64,000 nt of DNA from Obelidium mucronatum (lineage: Eukaryota; Chytridiomycota; Chytridiomycetes; Chytridiales; Chytriomycetaceae), in the NCBI GenBank assembly GCA_025765595.1, contig JAIVFH010000121.1, positions 1-64,000 on the forward strand, read 5' to 3'. The notes beneath the pieces are model-generated. The model searched no databases. It saw only the letters and a list, made by a program, of their open reading frames with translations, and was not told the origin of the DNA. The position numbers were made by a program, and so were the translations under genes. Shown one piece after another: positions 24,227 through 34,535 of this stretch (position 1 is the first letter of the stretch; the number at the start of each line of letters is the position of its first letter).

Positions 24227-24518
24227 AGAAAAGCAAGAGAAAGAACGCGTCAAGAGAATGGGACAAATCAGTCCGCGACTGGTGCCAAAATCAAATGTTA
24301 ACTGTTCAACCGACAATATTGTACCTTGTCCCAAATTTCAAGACGACTACTCCATGCCATCGGTATCATATTGCCATGACAAAATAGAGTAGGCATAATC
24401 ACAGTATAAAGATAAGGGCAATGTACAAGCAAATCACATCAACACTCAAACCCTGAGTCCACCTTATCAATATCAACAACGATCCAATTTTTTTTTTCCA
24501 CACAAAGAAAACCAAAAA

Positions 24519-25319
24519 ATGCTTCTAACACTTACCTTGTTACTGATCTCATCTGCCATCCCCGGTAGTTCCGCCCTTCCACTCGCAGAAACCCCAGCCG
24601 CCGTCACCGCCACCACCATCACAAGCTGCCAAACCCCAACCCAAGCATCCCTCGCATTCCGCACCTTAGACTTCCCCACCCTCCAAACCCTTCAATCGCA
24701 AAACCTCAAAGCAACCTTCTTCATTGACCCGCTTTGGATCCGCGCGAACCCATACGTGGTCCAACAAGCCGTTGACCAAGGGCACAGCCTGGGCCTCGCG
24801 ATTCCAGACGCAAAGTCCTTGGTCGTATCCCGTGTATGCAACTGTGCCTATTCTGTTGATCAGACCGCTTTCGACGCCTTCTTTGCGAACGCTGTCAAGC
24901 TATGGAACGAGGAGACCGGGTGGTTGAAGACCGCCTTGAGGGTTGTTTCCTTGACGTCGGAGCCGTATATTAACCAGATTGGGTCCCAGAACCGCGTCAA
25001 CAGGTACGGGGAGTTGCAGAAGGCTATTGTCGCGAAACAAGGGTTGAGTCCTGTTGTTGTTTCGTATGGGGCGGATGTTTCTGTTTTTGAGAATGCTGGG
25101 TTGCATCGTGTGGTGTTGTCCAATGTTTTGGATTCGTCGGCGTTTGTATTGAATGCGACGGCGCCGGTGGGGTCGGCTGGGGACGTGTTTTTGAATGGGC
25201 GGGTGAATGTAACGAGTTTGGAGGATGTCGTGGTTGTGAAGGCGGCGGCCGAGTTTCTTGGGTCTATTGGGAAGGAGGTTGTTTCTGCGGGTCAGTGTTT
25301 TGGGTTTGCAGCAAACTGA
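24519..25319 (+). CDS. Secreted NodB-fold protein, non-catalytic
   Basis: 266 residues in one exon. The signal peptide is MLLTLTLLLISSAIPGSSAL. Family blocks: SLAFRTLDFPTLQTLQ in place of the TFDDGP strand, LKATFFIDPLWIRANPYVVQ, DQGHSLGLAIPDA, CNCAYSVDQTAFDAFF, LSPVVVSYGADVSVFE, ending QCFGFAAN. It closely resembles the gene at 20997 and less closely the pair at 18790/19567. The Asp pair and His ligands expected of active deacetylases are absent, as in the other three. Codon choice shifts from C-ending in the first half to T/G-ending in the second half. Confidence 0.78.
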   Translation: MLLTLTLLLISSAIPGSSALPLAETPAAVTATTITSCQTPTQASLAFRTLDFPTLQTLQSQNLKATFFIDPLWIRANPYVVQQAVDQGHSLGLAIPDAKSLVVSRVCNCAYSVDQTAFDAFFANAVKLWNEETGWLKTALRVVSLTSEPYINQIGSQNRVNRYGELQKAIVAKQGLSPVVVSYGADVSVFENAGLHRVVLSNVLDSSAFVLNATAPVGSAGDVFLNGRVNVTSLEDVVVVKAAAEFLGSIGKEVVSAGQCFGFAAN

Positions 25320-25496
25320 TTCGGAAAAGCAAGTGAATGGGGGTGCCTCGTTTTTTTTTTTCGTCTTTTTTTTCCTTTAATCTTGTGAAAGCGCCGAACA
25401 TTTTCGGCAAGCAATCTCCCAATAAAAAAAAATTTTCTATAAAAAGAAAAAAAAGACAACAACCCAACGAACCGTCACTGTTTCTTCTTCTTCAAA

Positions 25497-26171
25497 ATGC
25501 AAAAACAAGAGCTGTTGACAAGAAGACCTTCTCTTCGCAGTCGTTCAAAACACTCCACAACATCATCATCAAAGTCCCAATTGGAACCATTGTGCCTACC
25601 TTCATCGTCTCAAGAGACCTTGGCTGATTCATCTGATTCGATTCCCAGCTATGCGTCCGTGGTACCATGTGGCCGCAATACGACTGCTACTGCACGCATC
25701 CACACGCCAGCTATTGGGGTCTTCAAGGCGCCTCCTCTACGAGGTGCTCCTTTTAAAAGTGAGTTGCGGTCGATTGAAGGGAGTTCCTCAACGAGTAGTA
25801 GTCTATCTTCGCTTTCGGATTGCAACGGCAGCAGCAGCAGAAGTAGCAGCAACATGAACAGCGTATCATCAAGCCTTTCAAGCTTAAACAGAATCGGAAG
25901 TGGTTTATCAACGTTGAGAACAAGCAATGCTGCTGCTGCTGCTGCTGTTAAGAAGAGAAACGGCCCACCATTCATGAATCAATCCGAGTCGTTGGAGGCA
26001 ATCGCGCATGAAATCCAAATTCTCAAGATTGCAAAGGATAAAATGGGTGGTGGGGTGGTTCACGAGCGGAGTAGCAAGTTGGGGAGGACAGATTCTGACG
26101 AATGCTCGGTTGTAGATGTGTTTGGGTTAAAAGCGGAGCGGAGATCTGGAGTCGTTGTTGACCGCGAATAA
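25497..26171 (+). CDS. Ser-rich protein of unknown function
   Basis: 224 residues in one exon from ATG at 25497. Long Ser/Thr-rich low-complexity stretches (SSSTSSSLSSLSD, SSSLSSLNRIGSGLS) and an Ala run (AAAAAAV) suggest a disordered protein. The most ordered part is ESLEAIAHEIQILKIAKDK, a likely amphipathic helix. Basic/Ser sites (RRPSLRSRS, KKRNGPP) could be kinase targets. No signal peptide or membrane segment. I do not recognise it; it may be a regulatory protein. Confidence 0.5.
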   Translation: MQKQELLTRRPSLRSRSKHSTTSSSKSQLEPLCLPSSSQETLADSSDSIPSYASVVPCGRNTTATARIHTPAIGVFKAPPLRGAPFKSELRSIEGSSSTSSSLSSLSDCNGSSSRSSSNMNSVSSSLSSLNRIGSGLSTLRTSNAAAAAAVKKRNGPPFMNQSESLEAIAHEIQILKIAKDKMGGGVVHERSSKLGRTDSDECSVVDVFGLKAERRSGVVVDRE

Positions 26172-26382
26172 TTCACGCCATGTCATTCAGAATGAAAGAA
26201 AAAACATTATTGCTTTGAATAAGCAGTCATTCACGTTTCTTTGGTTCTCCCAATGCATCAGTTTGTAGTAATAAAAATAAAAAATAAAAGAAATCCACTA
26301 TTCTTCTTGTTGCTGCGTGACCGGGCTTATTCCTATCTTTGATGTCAGCCAATCGTTAACAAAAATAAAAAAAAGTTAACAC

Positions 26383-28597
26383 TCAACTCGTCATATAATG
26401 CTTAATCTTATCACAACGCGCTCTATCACTCGCATTGCACAAGTCACACCATTTAGCATCATCTATCCAAACAGCGACTCGCTTAATTCCAAAAGATTCC
26501 AGCATAATCTCTTTCGTTACACCGTGACTCAAAGTCCCGCGATTCCCTGATATTTTTAAAACTTGAGAAACTTGAGATTGACTCAAAATCAGGTGGTCGT
26601 TTAGAAAAGAGAGGATGTGTAGAATGATTTCTGTGGGGAGATGTCCGATTGTTGTTGTTGTTTTTGATGTCGTCTTGGCTGGGGATTTGAGCTTCAAGTT
26701 GTAGACTTCTTCGTCTTCGTCAGAGCTGATTGATAAACTATCATCGTCCTCTTCATCATCTTCTCCATTGTTTTTCGTTTCAGCGTCTTCTTCATCGTTA
26801 TCGTCAATATCAGAATCGTCATCGAATAAAACACTCTGTAAAGCCTTGGACCGAGAAATTTCGCTATTGAGAAAAGAAGTCGTAGGTGGGGACTTTGGAA
26901 ACATCATAAATTCAGAGCTCTTGTTTGCATAGTACGACGGGCTAATGCTCATGGAACGCGACGGACTGGCGGAATCGTAACTCAAACCCAACTTTTCAAG
27001 AAGCTCTTCAGTTGCATCATCATAATGGGGGAGGTATTTTGGAGAACCAATCCGTCTAATTGGGGAAGGATAAGAGGGGGAAATGCATAGCTGTGGTCTG
27101 TTGCGCCTTGAGATGGCAGCGGCTTTCTTGAGCGACAGCTTCTTCTCGGATGGAGACATGATTCGACCGGCAAGCAATGGTCGTGCTGCAACAAGAAGCT
27201 CCAAAGCGACTACTTCCGTGAGTCTGTTTTTGGCTTCCTTGGAGCCCTTTTTGGAGGCATTCCAATAATGTTTCCGAGCAGCGGATCCACTGCGCTCCCC
27301 AAATACACCTATGCCGGCATCAAAACAAAGCGCAACGCTGAGAACCGATAGAATATGATTCTGCTCAGACGCCATCTTGAACCACATGAGCGCGACACTA
27401 TCATCTCTCGCAACACCGAATCCATCGTGATAACAACGGGCCAAATTGTACATTGCATGTGGATGGCCGTTTCCAGCCGCAGTCTTGTAATACTGGACCG
27501 CCTTTTCTGGAGACTGTGTAACACCTACACCTTGTTCGTAGAAAATACCCAACACGTTCTGAGCATTGACGCTTCCAAAAACGCTTGCACGAATGTACCA
27601 CTCGAAAGCTTGCCGTGCATCTTCGTCGACTGCAATGCCTCTTTCAAAGAGGGTGCCAATGTTGTAGATGGCGGCAGCGTCTTTTCGTTCGGCGGCGCGA
27701 ATGTACCAACGGAGGCCGAGTGTTGGGGTTTTTGTTGTTCCGTGGCCTTCTGTGTAAAGGTTTCCGAGCATGTTCATGGCACCGGGGTGGCCTTGGACTG
27801 CAGCGCGGTGACACCAAATATAGGTGTTTGTGTTGTTTTTGGGGGCGCCGATTCCGTTGTAGTGGCAAAGACCGAGACAGAATTGGGCAGCGGGGTGGTT
27901 GTTGGCGGCAAGAATGTGGAGCCATGAGAGACTTGAGCTTGTGTCTGTGTCGGAAGTGGATTCCGAGAGGGCAGAGAGAGTATTGCGGTATTGCTCTGCA
28001 ATTGTTTGGTTGATTTTAATGTTGGGTCGCCCGTGCATTTTGAGAAAGGCAAGACGTGCTTGTGCAAAGGTGCAGTTCATTCCAGCCGCCAAGGTGTACA
28101 GCCTAGCGGATCATGCATTCAGTTAGTTACTGATAGTTACAAGTACACCAATACTCCAAGTACCTTTCCGCCTTTCTGTAGTCAGGCTCTGGCATGGCGG
28201 CCAGTGCAAACTCGTTGAAGAAGGCCACGACGGACACGGCAATGGGCAGGCGTCTGTGCGGCGACACGTACGAAGCGTCTTCAAAGAGCAGCAGGGCACG
28301 CTTCTCCAGCGCGGCAATCTCGGGGTCCGTCAAGCTCAGCCCGGGCGACGCGCCCGCAAACTGCGCCACCAGGCCGCTGGCGACCAGCGAGGGCGCGCCG
28401 CGCGCCGCCGGGACGCCGACGGGGCGCCGCTCGAGCAGCGCAGCGTCCGCGGTCGGGTCGACGGCGATGCGCGGCGCCCCGCTGTGGCTGCGCGCGAGCA
28501 CGCAAGTCGCCCGCACAAACTGCGCCGCCGCACGGAAGCGCGCGAGTGCGAGTGCGGCGGCGGCGGCGGCGGGGCGGCGGGGGCGCGGGCTGTCCAT
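26383..28597 (-). CDS. Sel1-repeat protein with C-terminal F-box-like motif
   Basis: Exon 1 runs from ATG 28597 to about 28162, then a short intron, then one long exon to 26383. The N-terminal third is Ala/Arg-rich and encoded by very GC-rich DNA. About six Sel1-type repeats follow (AAQFCLGLCHYNGIGAPKNN, AMNMLGNLYTEGHGTTKT, AIYNIGTLFERGIAVDED, AQNVLGIFYEQGVGVTQSPE, AMYNLARCYHDGFGVARDD), a solenoid used for protein-protein contacts. Next is a Ser-rich, strongly acidic region (DDSDIDDNDEEDAE and EDDEEDDDS). Near the C-terminus IGHLPTEIILHILSFLNDHL fits an F-box. An SCF ubiquitin-ligase substrate receptor is a reasonable inference. It is divergent from the DNA glycosylase gene, with 97 bp between start codons. 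Confidence 0.75.
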
Positions 28598-28694
28598 GCG
28601 TCGATGCGGATGCGGCTGGTGAGTTGCAGAGAGAGGCTGGTGAAACGAGTCTCGTTTCAACAGCAAAATCTAATCACTGAAATCTTGTACAGAA

Positions 28695-30328
28695 ATGGTA
28701 ACTGTACCAGAGAGCATCAGAGAGGAGTACCAAAAGAGACCCGTGACTAAAGCAACAACACCCACAGCCCGAGCTGCCTGAAGTCGAGCGCGCGCGCCGC
28801 CTGCTGCAGCGGCTGTGTGTGGGCCGCGTGTTCGAACGCATCACAGCCAACGATGACGCCATCGTGTTCGGCGGCGCAGCGGCAGCCCAGGAGTTTGCGG
28901 CGCACACGGGCGGCCGGCGCGTGGTCGACACGTTCCGGCGCGGGAAGGTGTTTGGGCTGACGCTGGACACCCCGCCGCACTTAGTAATGCACTTTGGGAT
29001 GACGGGAAACATTGTCGTAAAGGACGAAGACGCGACAATGAAGTACAAGGACTTCAAGCAGGACACAGTCTTTCCACCGCGCTTCTGCAAGTTTGTGGCC
29101 GAGATGGACGATGGGACTCAGTTTGCCTTTGCCGACGGACGGCGGCTGGCACGGATCAAACTGCTCAACGATCCAATGAACGAGCCGCCAATCAGCGCCC
29201 TGGGTTTCGATCCGCTGCTGGATATGCCGCCGCTGGAGGAGTTTAGTCGCTTGATTCGAAAACGTACATTACCAATCAAGAATCTGCTACTGGACCAGTC
29301 CTTCTCAGCTGGAATAGGGAACTGGGTTGCTGATGAGGTATACTTTTAGCTGCTGGATGAATTCACACATTCTCAATCGCTTTCCCTTCAGGTTCTTTAC
29401 CAAGCGAAAATACATCCAGGTCAATACACGCAAACACTTTTGGACACTGAAATAAGTAATCTTTACGACACTATTGTCTCTGTCATTAAAATTGCATGTG
29501 ATGCAAATGCCGATTCGGAGTTGTTTCCGAAAACCTGGTTGTTTCATTACAGGTTAGGATTCTCCATTGCCGAAGCCAGTGTATTATGTTATCAAACGGA
29601 ATGATATCTGTAGTATATCCAGTACATTTCACTAACCTGATTCCTATCTGATTATTAGATGGTTCAAGGGAAAACGAGCAACAACAGAGGAAAAGGAGGA
29701 AAATGATACTAAGAAGAAGGGAAAAGGAAAGAAGCAACCACCACCACCTCCTTCTATGCCGGATGGAAATTTGATTGAGTTTGAAACCTTGGGTGGAAGG
29801 ACGAGTGCGTTTGTTCCTGCCGTTCAAGTACTTCGGCCACTGGACGAAGGCCAATCACCTGTCAAAAAGGCTAAAAAGAAGACTGTTGGTACACCAAAGT
29901 CGGTGTCAAAGAAACGGCGGGATAAGGTATTTTAACATTTTGATTTCTGTCCCCAAAGATGAATATGCTTTAATGTGTCCTTAATGTTGGCCAATTCCCT
30001 TCTTTCTTCTCATCTTCTTCCTCGTTTTCTTTCTCTTCCTCTTCCTGTTCTTCAGCATCTTCATGTTTCAACTTCTGGTCATTCCAATTCTCTTCTTTTT
30101 TCTCTAATATATACATTCTTCAGGAATCAGATAGTGAACGTGATGAAACCGAGGATGAAGAAGAGGATGAAGAAGAGGAACCAGCAAAACGTGCACCATC
30201 CAAGCGAAATGTAAGAACTCCGCTTGTGGTACACAACTCCTACTCACTCACCTCAACAACAGAAGACAGAAACTAAAGAAGACGATGCTCCGTCGAAGCC
30301 AGCGCGGAAGCTTCGCGCTCGCAAATAA
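28695..30328 (+). CDS. Formamidopyrimidine-DNA glycosylase (Fpg/MutM type)
   Basis: Base-excision repair glycosylase/AP lyase. The first exon is just the start codon (28695-28697). The intron 28698-28767 (GTAACT...CCACAG) then joins it to CCCGAGCTGCCTGAAGTC, giving MPELPEVERARRLLQRL with catalytic Pro2 and Glu3 in place. HLVMHFGMTGNIV and the H2TH block LLLDQSFSAGIGNWVADEVL followed by YQAKIHPGQ are diagnostic. No zinc finger follows; as in plant and fungal members there is a Lys-rich, acidic disordered tail (KKGKGKKQPPPPPS, TEDEEEDEEEEPAKR) ending RKLRARK. Further introns fall near 29338-29392, 29552-29660 and in the tail. The first 230 bp of coding sequence are very GC-rich. Confidence 0.9.
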
Positions 30329-30791
30329 ATTCTCTGAAATTCTCCGATGATTTTTCTTGTTTTTTTTTTCCACCAACGCTTTTTTTTTCGTTTTTGCTGT
30401 GCCTTCCTGCCACCACTGAACAAACCCTACTGCCAAGGTGAGACGCAGGCCAGCACTGCGATACACATTGAACAAAATGGAAAATATTGGTAGCTGGAGC
30501 TTTGGATGTTGGGATTGATTGTTTCGCAGGATACAGGAGTTTTGTGAGAAGTTGGCATGGCCACTTGCAGCCAGTGGCCACAGTGTTGGCTTTACTGGTA
30601 GTTCGAGATGCGATCTGCCAATCTACTCTCCCACGAGCATTTTGGAATTCAGATAATGGGAGGGAGCAGCAGCACTGCCAACGAAACCAAAGCCAATTTA
30701 AGCACTTTGTGGCACGACCCAACGCCACGTCCTCCCCTCGCCCAAGCGATTCTAACTCCGCTCTCGCCTTTGAAAAAAAAAACACCAATAG
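30329..30791. other. Intergenic, no gene recognised
   Basis: Between the glycosylase stop and the zinc-finger gene. Open frames on both strands have no recognisable features. Probably terminator, promoter and 5' leader sequence. Confidence 0.5.
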
Positions 30792-32120
30792 ATGCCTGCC
30801 GTTGCTGTTGTTGCCACTGTCCCCGTTGCCGAGTCGTCACTCAAGCGTCCCACTGCTGCTGTTGAAAACGACACCACCACTATCACTACCACCACCAACA
30901 ACAACACTTCGTCGTACTCTTCGGCTTTAGACATTCTCTTCCACGCAACTCAACTTCATCCGGCAATCCCAAAGCTTGAAGTGACTGCACCATCATTGAC
31001 CAGTGACGAACAAGCACTTGCTGCCGCCCTCATGTCTCCTGTATCCAATGATGAACCAGCACCTTTGCATCAAGTCGGAAATCCAGACGCGGCCATTGTT
31101 GCTGCTACTGCCGCTGCGCCTGCTGCTTCACGTAAGAGAGGCCGTCCTAGATCAAGCACAAACCCAGCAAAAATGCTTGTAGCCGCAGAGAATTTGATTG
31201 CATTGATGAGTGCAAATGGATCTGTTGATGAAACCCCTGACATGAACAATTGGAATGGGGAAGAGTTTGATGGTGGGGACCTGACGACTACGGACGACGC
31301 TGGCGACAGTGAGGATGATGATGATGACGACAAGGATGCTGATTTTGTTGTTGCACGCAAATCAGCAGCGCCTGTTCTCAAGAAGAGACGTCTTAGTGGG
31401 TCTTCTTTGTCAACGGCTGGGTTGCGGCAGACCCAGTCTCCTCTTCAAGGACAATGGGGTTTGGGGGATGGGGGTTTGGCGAAAGGGGCGGACAATGCGG
31501 GCATGGTTGTTGGCGGGGACTCTACTTCTCACAATGAGATGTATTACCAGCAGCCGGGATCTAGCATGCCACACCAAGGATACTTTCAGGGGTACGGGTA
31601 CCAAGAACCAGCCCAGGAAGAAAATTCACAGCAGTACTATATCCCCACAGCAAACGACTCCACAGCCTCCAACTCCCCCAACAGCAGCTTTGATACTTCC
31701 TACAATCACCCAACTTCCGCTATATCCGCAAGAATTTCCAAACCAGGAAAACGGCTGCCTTCACAACCAGTTATACCACCACAGCGAACAAACTCATCAA
31801 CATCAAGCAACAACGACAGCACATCCAGTGCGAAACGGTACGAATGCGACCAATGCAACCGAACATTCAGCCGTCTCTTCAACTTGAAATCACACCTCCA
31901 AACCCACGATCCATCACGGACGAAAAGCTTCAGTTGTCAAGTCTGCGGTGTTGGGTTCTGTCGACAGCAGGATCTCATGCGGCATGGAACTGTGCATGAT
32001 AAATCGAGGGTGATGGTTTGTCCAATGTGTCCGGGCAAGACTTTTAGTAGGAAAGATGCGTTGAGGAGGCATATTCGATTGAATGGGTGTTGTGATGTTT
32101 CATTGCTGGATTCAATGTAG
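30792..32120 (+). CDS. C2H2 zinc-finger transcription factor with AT-hook
   Basis: 442 residues in one exon. An AT-hook-like RKRGRPRSS lies near residue 115, an acidic run (DSEDDDDDDKDAD) near 180 with a basic KKRRLSGSS beside it, and a Gln/Asn/Ser-rich middle. The C-terminus holds a classic C2H2 finger (YECDQCNRTFSRLFNLKSH), a second (FSCQVCGVGFCRQQDLMRH) and a third degenerate finger (CPMCPGKTFSRKDALRRH ending with Cys instead of the last His). This layout resembles fungal Crz1/Msn2-type regulators, but I cannot assign an orthologue. Nuclear and DNA-binding by inference. Confidence 0.8.
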   Translation: MPAVAVVATVPVAESSLKRPTAAVENDTTTITTTTNNNTSSYSSALDILFHATQLHPAIPKLEVTAPSLTSDEQALAAALMSPVSNDEPAPLHQVGNPDAAIVAATAAAPAASRKRGRPRSSTNPAKMLVAAENLIALMSANGSVDETPDMNNWNGEEFDGGDLTTTDDAGDSEDDDDDDKDADFVVARKSAAPVLKKRRLSGSSLSTAGLRQTQSPLQGQWGLGDGGLAKGADNAGMVVGGDSTSHNEMYYQQPGSSMPHQGYFQGYGYQEPAQEENSQQYYIPTANDSTASNSPNSSFDTSYNHPTSAISARISKPGKRLPSQPVIPPQRTNSSTSSNNDSTSSAKRYECDQCNRTFSRLFNLKSHLQTHDPSRTKSFSCQVCGVGFCRQQDLMRHGTVHDKSRVMVCPMCPGKTFSRKDALRRHIRLNGCCDVSLLDSM

Positions 32121-32321
32121 AAAACATGGCAACTGACCTGTTTTTTTTTTATTTTGGGGATTTTGGTCACTGCTTTTTTTTTTTCTTTTTTTTGGGAGGA
32201 CTTTGCTACGTCCATTTAAAACGCGATTATATTAGAGCGAGAAAAAAAAATTGAAAAATAATAATATCCAAATGTCCTGTATTGTATACAAGTGTTTTGT
32301 TTTATTATCTTCTTTTCAGGA

Positions 32322-33958
32322 TCATACAAACCCAAACTCAACAACAAGAGGGATATGGTCACTCGGAGTGCCTTTGCTCGGCATATGGTCAATGTTGCTG
32401 TAATTTCTACGCGCGCCTCTTTGTTTTTGCACGGGGACGGTAGGTGGCTCGAGAAACTCAAGGGCAACAAGAGAAACTCCGATATTATTGCTGGTGGTGG
32501 TGGTAGAAGTAGTTGATGCTGAAGTGGTACTAGACATTTCTGAACTTGAAACTGGTGGCGGGCTAAAGAAAACAAACTGGCAGCGGCGGCAACAGCATGA
32601 TAAGGTGGAGGTATAAACACAAAAACAACAAGAAGTAGAAGAAGAAAAGAAAAAGAAGAGAAGAGGGGAAGGTTCATTGCTCCTTACATCAACTAAAGTC
32701 TGACTCGCCGCATGGAAAGAACTGAAATATTTCAATTCGCGATTGCTGCCAACACTTCCCTTTCCAAACACTGCATCTTCAAACCGGAATCCATGCTTCA
32801 ATACACCCGTTTCTCCTTCCAGCAGCTTGAACAGCTGTTTGGAATTCCAATCAAGTCCTGCCAATTTCTTAGTGACGGGTTGGTATCTGCCGTCGATGGG
32901 TGCCAGGGATTCGGTTAATTGTTTCCTTTCGGAGGTTCTATATTGCTTGCGTTCTCTGAGAATGTCAAAAGTGTAGCCGTACGGTACTGTTCCACCGTCT
33001 TCAGTACGGATTGCGTTTTGACCACTGATGTAGCTTTCTTGGAACAGGAAAGGTTCGGTTTCACCTTTTTTTGGTTTGACATTGGCAAATAAAAAAAAAC
33101 GATGAGGAAATACAAAATTAATAGTTATGGTCGTTTTTTGGTCGTTACCAGTTGTCATATAGTGATACATCACGCTTTCTTCAGTCATATTGAAATCCCC
33201 GCAAATAATTGTATTGAGTCCTCCAAACTGTTTCGAGATGTCTTCCATCTTAGTGACAAGTGAATGCAGTTGTGCTAGCTTTAAATATCCGCGGTTTGTG
33301 TTGAACAATAGATGGGTTGTTGCAACACTGAATTGGATAGCTGGTGTTGTTTGGTCTTTGAAGGGACGCAATTCAAATACTGAGATGATTGCGATATTGT
33401 CCTTTTGCGTGATTTCTTTAAAGTCAATGTTTTCATTGTGGATGAGACGTAATCTGCGGTTTTGCAATTTGTTTGGACGGTGGTTGAAAGTGGCGTTTTC
33501 CTTCCTCACTTTTTGCTTCGATAGAACATTGCACAGCCGTCGACTGCATCGCCTGTTCTCTGACAATAAACCCCCGTATATTCTTCTTCCAAGTCGATTT
33601 GAAAGTCCTCTTTGAACGCGGTGGGCTCAACCTGCAGTTTTTTTTCCTGGTCAATCGACAGATACGCCACGCCGCAGCATAACAGAACGACACACACCTC
33701 CTGCATGCACACGACATCGGGAAGCAAATACATGATTTCTTTTATAATGAGGCGCGATCTGTAGTCCCAGTCGAGGTACTTGTCGTCAGTGTTCTTGTAC
33801 AAGTGAGGATGCCGATTAAGCAGCGTGTCAGAGAGAACATTGTAAGACATGACCGAGAATGAGTCTTTGATTGCATTGCGCGGCATTGCATTGGCTACAG
33901 CCCACTGGCGGTCTTGGAGCATTTTCTTTCCCAACTTTATCGCTGACTTTACAATCAT
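32322..33958 (-). CDS. Angel/CCR4-type EEP nuclease
   Basis: Endonuclease/exonuclease/phosphatase-fold protein. The ATG at 33958 starts MIVKSAIKLGKKM. Motifs in order: FSVMSYNVLSDTLLNRHPHL (Asn of the fold), LLPDVVCMQEV (catalytic Glu), CQRTGDAVDGCAMFYRS, FSVATTHLLFNTNRGYLKLA, NTIICGDFNMTEESVMYHY (Asp/Asn) and KGTPSDHIPLVVEFGF (final Asp-His). The family removes poly(A) or 2',3'-cyclic phosphate; the closest group is Angel/Ngl2. Several introns are multiples of three, so frames run through them (for example near 33080-33150 and 32577-32690), and retained-intron isoforms would stay open. It is divergent from the small membrane protein at 34000, 41 bp apart. Confidence 0.82.
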
Positions 33959-33999
33959 CGTCAAAATAAACTGATTACAAATTCTACATCATCCTTCAT

Positions 34000-34394
34000 A
34001 TGCAGCAGATACAACAGCCTCATAGTCAGTCGCAACAGCAGCAGCAGCCGCAAACAGTAATCGTCGGTTCGGTCTCGAATACGGCGCGAATGATGGATTC
34101 TTCTCCTCCTGCAGACCTCGATGCCCTCTTCAGTCCCAATCGTTGCATGGCCATGTTCATCATTGGGTTTATTTTGTTTCCTGCGTGGTTTATTGGTGCA
34201 TATGTGGGTCTAAGGAGCAAATTACGGCCAGAAAGAGTTGAGTAGACGTATTTACAAGCAACGTGCTTCGCCACTGAGTCATTCCTATTATTCGTAAACA
34301 GTTGTGGGGCTACGCGAATACACTGATGGCTTTCTTTTTCACGATTATTGTGGCTCCTGTTCTTATATGGGCCGTTGCCAGTGAAAGGTGGTGA
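34000..34394 (+). CDS. Small two-span membrane protein
   Basis: The ATG at 34000 starts a Gln/Ser-rich N-terminus (MQQIQQPHSQSQQQQQPQTV), then SPNRCMAMFIIGFILFPAWF, a hydrophobic span. Splicing GCATAT|GTGGGT to AAACAG|TTGTGG removes an intron (about 34204-34302) and adds a second span, LMAFFFTIIVAPVLIWAV, ending SERW. Without splicing the frame ends at 34245 as an 81-residue one-span form. It resembles fungal small proteins with a cytosolic Q-rich tail and a hairpin, but no name can be assigned. Confidence 0.6.
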
Positions 34395-34535
34395 TTTCTG
34401 TGCCAAGATAGAGACAACAACAGACAGGCATAGAAGGGATTCTTTCATGAATTTGAAAAACGAGGGGTTGCCGTTGTGAATACCCGGAAAGGGTGTGTGA
34501 TATATTGTTTGATAAAAAAAACGAGTTGAAAAATC

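Noticed and set aside
24169..24387. Poly-Lys frame
   Set aside because: It is the translation of the poly(A) tract.
28256..28750. Plus-strand frames opposite the Sel1/F-box gene's first exon
   Set aside because: Same GC-rich antisense effect; Arg/Ala/Gly composition with no family signal.
30273..30930. Frames in the glycosylase/zinc-finger interval
   Set aside because: No signal peptide, motif or splice support; the interval fits terminator plus promoter.
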